Part shown: piece by piece, positions 25,651-29,100 of the stretch
How positions within the stretch are numbered: the first letter of the stretch is position 1
How the letters are laid out: each line of letters starts with the position of its first letter
NCBI GenBank assembly: GCA_031419715.1
Contig: JANOLJ010000155.1
Coordinates: 1 to 29,100, forward strand
DNA from: JAEMQF01 sp031419715
Lineage (GTDB): Bacteria; Pseudomonadota; Gammaproteobacteria; Burkholderiales; Burkholderiaceae_C
Length of the DNA: 29,100 nucleotides
Direction: 5' to 3'
Notes under the pieces: generated by a model
The model's database searches: none
What the model saw: the letters and a program-made list of their open reading frames with translations, nothing else
What the model was told of the DNA's origin: nothing
Program-made: the position numbers and the translations under genes

Positions 25651-25790
25651 GGCCTGGGGGCGCTTAGTATTGATCCGCATTGCCCGACCTGGCTCTTGCG
25701 GGCACACTGACACGTTTTGCGCAGCGCCCAGCATGCGCCGATGACGACCCTGACCCTCACCCTCCCTTCAAACCCGACCTGGAGATCCGC

Positions 25791-26825
25791 ATGAAATTCA
25801 ATTTGATCAAACTGGCCGCCCTGGCGACGGCGCTGTCGCTGGGCCTTGGCCTGGGCCAGGCATCCGCGCAGACCACGCTCACGATGTCGAGCTGGGTCGG
25901 CCCGACGCACCCCCTCACGCGCGATGTGCTCGGCGGTTGGGCCGCGGCGGTGGAAAAGGCGACCCAGGGCCGCGTCAAGCTGCAGATGCTGCCAAAGCAT
26001 CCGTCCGCGCCCGGCGGCACGTTTGACTCGGTGCGCGACGGCCTGGTCGATGTGTCCTACGTGACGGCGAGCTACACGCCAGCGCGCCACCCGTTGCCCT
26101 TGCTCGCCGAACTGCCCGGCGCGGGCGCCACGGCGGAGATCAACTCAGTGGCGTTCTCGCGCATGCACTGGAAACACCTGCAGGCCGCGAATGAATACAA
26201 GGGCGTCAAGCTGCTCGGCGTGTTCACGCACGGCCCGGGCCAGATGTTCACCGTGAAAAAGCAGATCAGCACGGTGGCCGATCTAGCGGGCATGAAGATC
26301 CGCAGCGGCGGCGGCATTTCGGAAGCATCGGCCAAGGCGCTGGGCGCATCGCCGCTCGTCAAGCCGGCGCCGGAGTCGTATGAACTGCTGTCGTCGGGCG
26401 TGGCCGACGGCACCTTCTTCCCTTCCGAATCGATCAAGAGTTTCAACCTCGACAAGGTCGTCAAGTTCGCCACCTACTTTCCCGGCGGCTTCTACTCGTC
26501 GTCGTTCGGCTTCTTCATGAACGAGGAGAAGTGGAACAAGTTGTCCAAGCAAGACCAGGACGCCATCACCTCGGTCTCGGGCGAAGCGCTGGCGCGTCTG
26601 GCCGGCAAGGCCTGGGACGCAGCGGACAAGATCGGCATCGACGCGCTCAAGGCCGCAAGCGTCACGATCACCGAAGCCAGCCCGGCGTTTGTGGCCGACG
26701 TGCGCGCGCGCACCGCGCCGCTGGTGCAAGACTGGATCAAGGCGGCCAACGCCAAGGGCATTGATGGCGCGAAGGTCGTCGCCGAGTTCCAGGAGGAATT
26801 GAAGAAGGTCGCCGCTGGGAACTGA
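25791..26825 (+). CDS. TRAP transporter substrate-binding protein (DctP family)
   Basis: The 344-residue periplasmic protein captures an organic acid and delivers it to the DctQM permease encoded next. A Sec signal peptide (MKFNLIKL, hydrophobic to 23) ends with ASA at 24-26. The mature part shows TRAP segments: LTMSSWVGPTHPL at the start, the VRDGLVDVSYVTASYTPARHPL strand, and DLAGMKIRSGGGISEASAKALGASPL, whose Arg usually contacts the ligand carboxylate. FFMNEEKWNKLSKQDQDAI is also typical. GGAG lies 7 nt before the ATG. An upstream frame to 25680 lacks signal or homology. The ligand is unknown; the family takes C4-dicarboxylates, keto acids and aromatic acids. Confidence 0.92.
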   Translation: MKFNLIKLAALATALSLGLGLGQASAQTTLTMSSWVGPTHPLTRDVLGGWAAAVEKATQGRVKLQMLPKHPSAPGGTFDSVRDGLVDVSYVTASYTPARHPLPLLAELPGAGATAEINSVAFSRMHWKHLQAANEYKGVKLLGVFTHGPGQMFTVKKQISTVADLAGMKIRSGGGISEASAKALGASPLVKPAPESYELLSSGVADGTFFPSESIKSFNLDKVVKFATYFPGGFYSSSFGFFMNEEKWNKLSKQDQDAITSVSGEALARLAGKAWDAADKIGIDALKAASVTITEASPAFVADVRARTAPLVQDWIKAANAKGIDGAKVVAEFQEELKKVAAGN

Positions 26826-26847
26826 TGGTGGCTCTTGCTTTCGCGTC

Positions 26848-26872
26848 CGCGGCGCGCGATCCGCGCGCCGCG
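26848..26872. other. Very stable 11-bp hairpin between dctP- and dctQ-like genes
   Basis: CGCGGCGCGCG at 26848-26858 pairs perfectly with CGCGCGCCGCG at 26862-26872 over a 3-nt loop (ATC). It lies 23 bp after the binding-protein stop and has no T tract. Such intercistronic stems commonly protect the upstream message from 3' exonucleases, giving more binding protein than permease. The structure is seen; the role is inferred. Confidence 0.75.
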
Positions 26873-26915
26873 CGGTACGCACCCGCGCGCCGCTTCGCTG
26901 CTGCCCGATGAAACG

Positions 26916-27422
26916 ATGACGCCGCCGACGACGACGAAGAGCCTCACCGACAAGCTGGAAACCGCGCTCGGCGTGGCCGCGGCAACGGTGCTGTTCACGA
27001 TGATGATGATCACGGCGGTGGACGTGATCGGCCGCTACCTCTTCAACAAGCCGCTCGCGGGCGGCTTCGAGCTGACCGAGATGATGCTCGCCGCGCTCAT
27101 CTACTGCGGGCTGCCGTTGGTGTCGAAACGCCGCGAGCACATCGTCATCGACACCTTCGACACTTTCATGTCGAGCAACGTGAAGCGCGTCCTCGACATC
27201 GCCGCCGACGTGGTGTGTTTCCTCACGCTCAGCGGCATCGGCTACCTGATCTTTCGCCGCGCCGTGCGCGTGGCGGATTACGGCGACACGACGAATGTGC
27301 TGAAGCTGCCGCTCGCGCCCGTGGCCTACGCGATGGGCACGATGATCGTGATCGCCGCGCTGATTCACCTGGTCCTGATCTTCGTGCCGCACCGCGCGGA
27401 CGAAGGCAAGACCATCATCTGA
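26916..27422 (+). CDS. TRAP transporter small permease subunit (DctQ family)
   Basis: The 168-residue membrane protein has four predicted segments at about 17-37, 52-70, 93-113 and 134-157. The DctQ-typical pattern VDVIGRYLFNKPLAGGFELTEMMLA is at 35-59 and KRREHIVIDTF is near 71-81. It partners the large subunit in the sodium-coupled permease. The ATG at 26916 was chosen; an open frame back to 26835 consists of arginine-rich sequence produced by the intercistronic hairpin region. The ribosome-binding site is weak. The large subunit follows after 19 bp. Confidence 0.9.
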   Translation: MTPPTTTKSLTDKLETALGVAAATVLFTMMMITAVDVIGRYLFNKPLAGGFELTEMMLAALIYCGLPLVSKRREHIVIDTFDTFMSSNVKRVLDIAADVVCFLTLSGIGYLIFRRAVRVADYGDTTNVLKLPLAPVAYAMGTMIVIAALIHLVLIFVPHRADEGKTII

Positions 27423-27441
27423 CTCGGGCTCGACACGCACC

Positions 27442-28737
27442 ATGACGGAAGCCCTGTGCGGCCTGGCGCTGATGATGCTGTTGGCTTTTTTGCGCGTGCC
27501 GATCGCGCTGGCGATGGGGCTGGTGGGCTTTCTCGGCCTGTGGTGGATGCGCGGCCTCGGGCCGTCGATGGCCTCCGCCACGACCGTCGTCTACGAATCT
27601 GGCTTCCAGTACACGCTGTCCGTCGTGCCGCTGTTCATCTTGATGGGCAACTTCGTGACTCGCGCCGGCATGTCCAAGGAGCTGTACCGCGCGGCGTACA
27701 CCTTCGTCGGCCATCTGCGCGGTGGCCTGGCCATGGCCACCGTGATGGCCTGCGCCGGTTTCGGCGCGATCTGCGGCTCGTCGATCGCCACCGCGGCAAC
27801 GATGACGAAAGTGGCGTACCCGTCGATGCGCGACCATCGCTATTCCGACCAACTCGCGGTCGGTGCCATCGCCTCGGGCGGCACGCTGGGCATCCTGATT
27901 CCGCCGTCCACCATCATGGTGATCTACGGCATCATGACGGAGACGAGCATCGGCAAGCTCTTTGCCGCCGGTGTGCTGCCGGGGCTGCTGGCGGTGCTGC
28001 TGTTGTGCGGCGCCGTGCAATACGTGTGCTGGCGCGACCCGTCGGCCGGCCCGCACGCCGCGCGCGCGACATGGCGTGAGCGGCTGACCGCGCTGAAGGA
28101 AGTGTGGGCGGTCGCGGCCCTCTTCGTCATCGTGATGGGCGGCATCTACGGCGGCGTGTTCACCGCGACGGAGGGCGCGGGCATCGGCGCGTTCGGTGCC
28201 TTCGGCTTCGCGTTGGCGCGCCGCGTGCTCACGCCGAAGGTGTTGTTTCAGGTCTTGGTGGACAGCGCGCGCACGACCGGCATGCTGTTCATGATCTTGG
28301 TGGGCGCACTGGTGTTCGCCAACTTCGTCAACTTCACGTCGATGCCCGGCGACCTAAAAGCCTTCGTCACGACCTACCAGATCAGCCCGATCACGGTGAT
28401 GGTCGCGATCTGCGTCATCTACGTGATCCTCGGCACCGCGATGGAAGAACTGTCGATGATTCTGCTCACCGTGCCGGTGTTCTTCCCGCTCGTCGTGAGC
28501 CTGGGGTTCGACCCGGTGTGGTTCGGCATCATCATCGTCGTCGTCGTGCAGATCGGCCTCATCAGCCCGCCGGTAGGCATGAACATGTTCGTCGTCAAAA
28601 GCATGTTGAGCGGTGTCTCCACGGCCACGGTGTTTCGCGGTGTCGCGCCGTTCACCGTGGCCATCGTGCTGCTGCTGGCGATCCTCGTGGCGTTTCCGGA
28701 CATCAGCCTGTATCTGCCGAGGTTAATGAAGCTGTAG
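27442..28737 (+). CDS. TRAP transporter large permease subunit (DctM family)
   Basis: The 431-residue, very hydrophobic protein should have about 12 membrane segments and form the transport pathway. DctM signatures include FLRVPIALAMGLVGFLGLW near the N-terminus, VVPLFILMGNFVTRAGMSKELY, ACAGFGAICGSSIATAATM, the helical hairpin GGTLGILIPPSTIMVIYGIMTE and the matching late segment IGLISPPVGMNMFVVKSM. Length is normal (usually 425-440). It is the last gene of the dctPQM-type set. The remnant of a regulator begins right after its stop codon, in the same frame. Confidence 0.95.
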   Translation: MTEALCGLALMMLLAFLRVPIALAMGLVGFLGLWWMRGLGPSMASATTVVYESGFQYTLSVVPLFILMGNFVTRAGMSKELYRAAYTFVGHLRGGLAMATVMACAGFGAICGSSIATAATMTKVAYPSMRDHRYSDQLAVGAIASGGTLGILIPPSTIMVIYGIMTETSIGKLFAAGVLPGLLAVLLLCGAVQYVCWRDPSAGPHAARATWRERLTALKEVWAVAALFVIVMGGIYGGVFTATEGAGIGAFGAFGFALARRVLTPKVLFQVLVDSARTTGMLFMILVGALVFANFVNFTSMPGDLKAFVTTYQISPITVMVAICVIYVILGTAMEELSMILLTVPVFFPLVVSLGFDPVWFGIIIVVVVQIGLISPPVGMNMFVVKSMLSGVSTATVFRGVAPFTVAIVLLLAILVAFPDISLYLPRLMKL

Positions 28738-28749
28738 GGCCGCTGTCAT

Positions 28750-28959
28750 GACCGTTTCTTCGGCAGGCTCACGGAGCGGCGCTGGACTCTTGTGCATGCA
28801 CTGCAGGGTCAGGGAGCCCTGTCGGTGCGGAAGCTGGCGCGTCGGGTGGCGCGCGACGTCCGGCGCGTTCATGATGATGTGGGCATGCTGGCCGAGTTAG
28901 GCCTTGTCGAGCGCACCGACAGTGGCGGGGTGGTGTGCCCCTTTGAACCCGTTCACATC
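28750..28959 (+). pseudogene. Truncated winged-helix regulator (HVO_A0114-like) remnant
   Basis: Immediately after the permease stop the same frame reads DRFFGRLTERRWTLVHALQG, then LARRVARDVRRVHDDVGMLA and LGLVERTDSGGVVCPFEPVHI. This matches, from memory, the C-terminal DNA-binding half of small regulators/antitoxins of the HVO_A0114 type. Intact members have about 40 more residues before this and end soon after a VHVDF-like motif. Here no start codon precedes the homology (the permease TAG is only four codons upstream), and no stop follows up to the window end, so both ends look lost. The first in-frame GTG falls inside the domain. It is most likely a decayed gene left at a rearrangement edge; a partner toxin was not seen. 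Confidence 0.6.
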
Positions 28960-29100
28960 CACGGTTCCGTCAAAGTCCGGCAGATGAGTGGTTTGGTGCC
29001 GACCTGGTTCGGGCCGAGGAGGTCGGCTGACGGCGTTTGGGAGGCGCTTGTTGGCGTGACAGAGGTTGAGGCGACGCAAAATGTCCGTGTGAGGACGCGT
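28960..29100 (+). other. Open frame continuing past the regulator remnant to the window edge
   Basis: The frame stays open for 47 further codons (HGSVKVRQMSG onward) without recognisable similarity, and no other gene is supportable here. A short leftward open frame covering 28897-29079 has no recognisable features. Confidence 0.3.

Noticed and set aside
25680..25790. N-terminal extension of the TRAP binding protein
   Set aside because: The extension lacks a signal sequence, while the ATG at 25791 has a good ribosome-binding site and starts a canonical signal peptide.
28748..28914. ATG at 28748 as start of the final regulator
   Set aside because: It is in a different frame from the conserved domain and reaches a stop within about 55 codons without homology.

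Overview
The window is GC-rich, densely packed and bacterial. Its gene content (RF3, HemE next to PriA, PaiB, a CoA-acylating methylmalonate-semialdehyde dehydrogenase, a DctPQM-type TRAP transporter) and its codon bias fit a betaproteobacterium of the order Burkholderiales, probably near Comamonadaceae/Sphaerotilaceae. This placement comes from recalled family resemblance, not a database search. No rRNA, tRNA, insertion sequence, prophage or CRISPR array was seen.

Layout. 1-1740 (-): prfC (RF3), open to the window edge and without a stop where one is expected. 1981-3619 (+): a HipB/HipA pair with an 11-base overlap. 3728-5083 (-): an OmpA-domain lipoprotein. 5227-8749 (+): hemE and priA, separated by 361 bp of AT-richer DNA with a perfect DnaA box. 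8779-9462 (-): a YecA/UPF0149-like protein. 9560-9750 (+): a probable small RNA or attenuator leader ending in a textbook intrinsic terminator. 9805-11325 (+): mmsA. 11437-12042 (-): a YHS lipoprotein. 12188-12670 (+): a DUF3237 protein. 16519-12717 (-): an ECF sigma factor, a translationally coupled membrane protein (probable anti-sigma factor) and a PhoX-like phosphatase, likely one operon. 16655-16867 (+): a 70-residue HARE-HTH-like protein. 16921-18831 (-): recQ. 18984-21200 (+): a secreted prolyl-oligopeptidase-family peptidase. 21446-21949 (+): ssb. 22042-22695 (-): paiB. 22707-25596 (+): a sulfatase and a cytochrome P450. 25791-28737 (+): the three TRAP transporter genes. 28750-28959 (+): the decayed remnant of a winged-helix regulator.

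How the genes relate. Replication and repair genes (priA, recQ, ssb) are scattered among housekeeping genes (prfC, hemE) and catabolic or transport genes (mmsA, sulfatase, P450, TRAP). The clearest functional units are hipBA, the sigma/anti-sigma/phoX operon, the sulfatase-P450 pair and the TRAP operon. The TRAP operon has a very stable hairpin after the binding-protein gene, which would allow more binding protein than permease.

Most of the window is ordinary. The best leads are the orphan transcript before mmsA, the DnaA-box region between hemE and priA, the anomalous end of prfC, a 12-bp in-frame duplication exactly at the catalytic serine of the S9 peptidase (with 12-bp tandem repeats in two other genes), and the 11-bp gap between the divergent paiB and sulfatase starts. 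No convincing new multi-gene defence or biosynthetic system was found.
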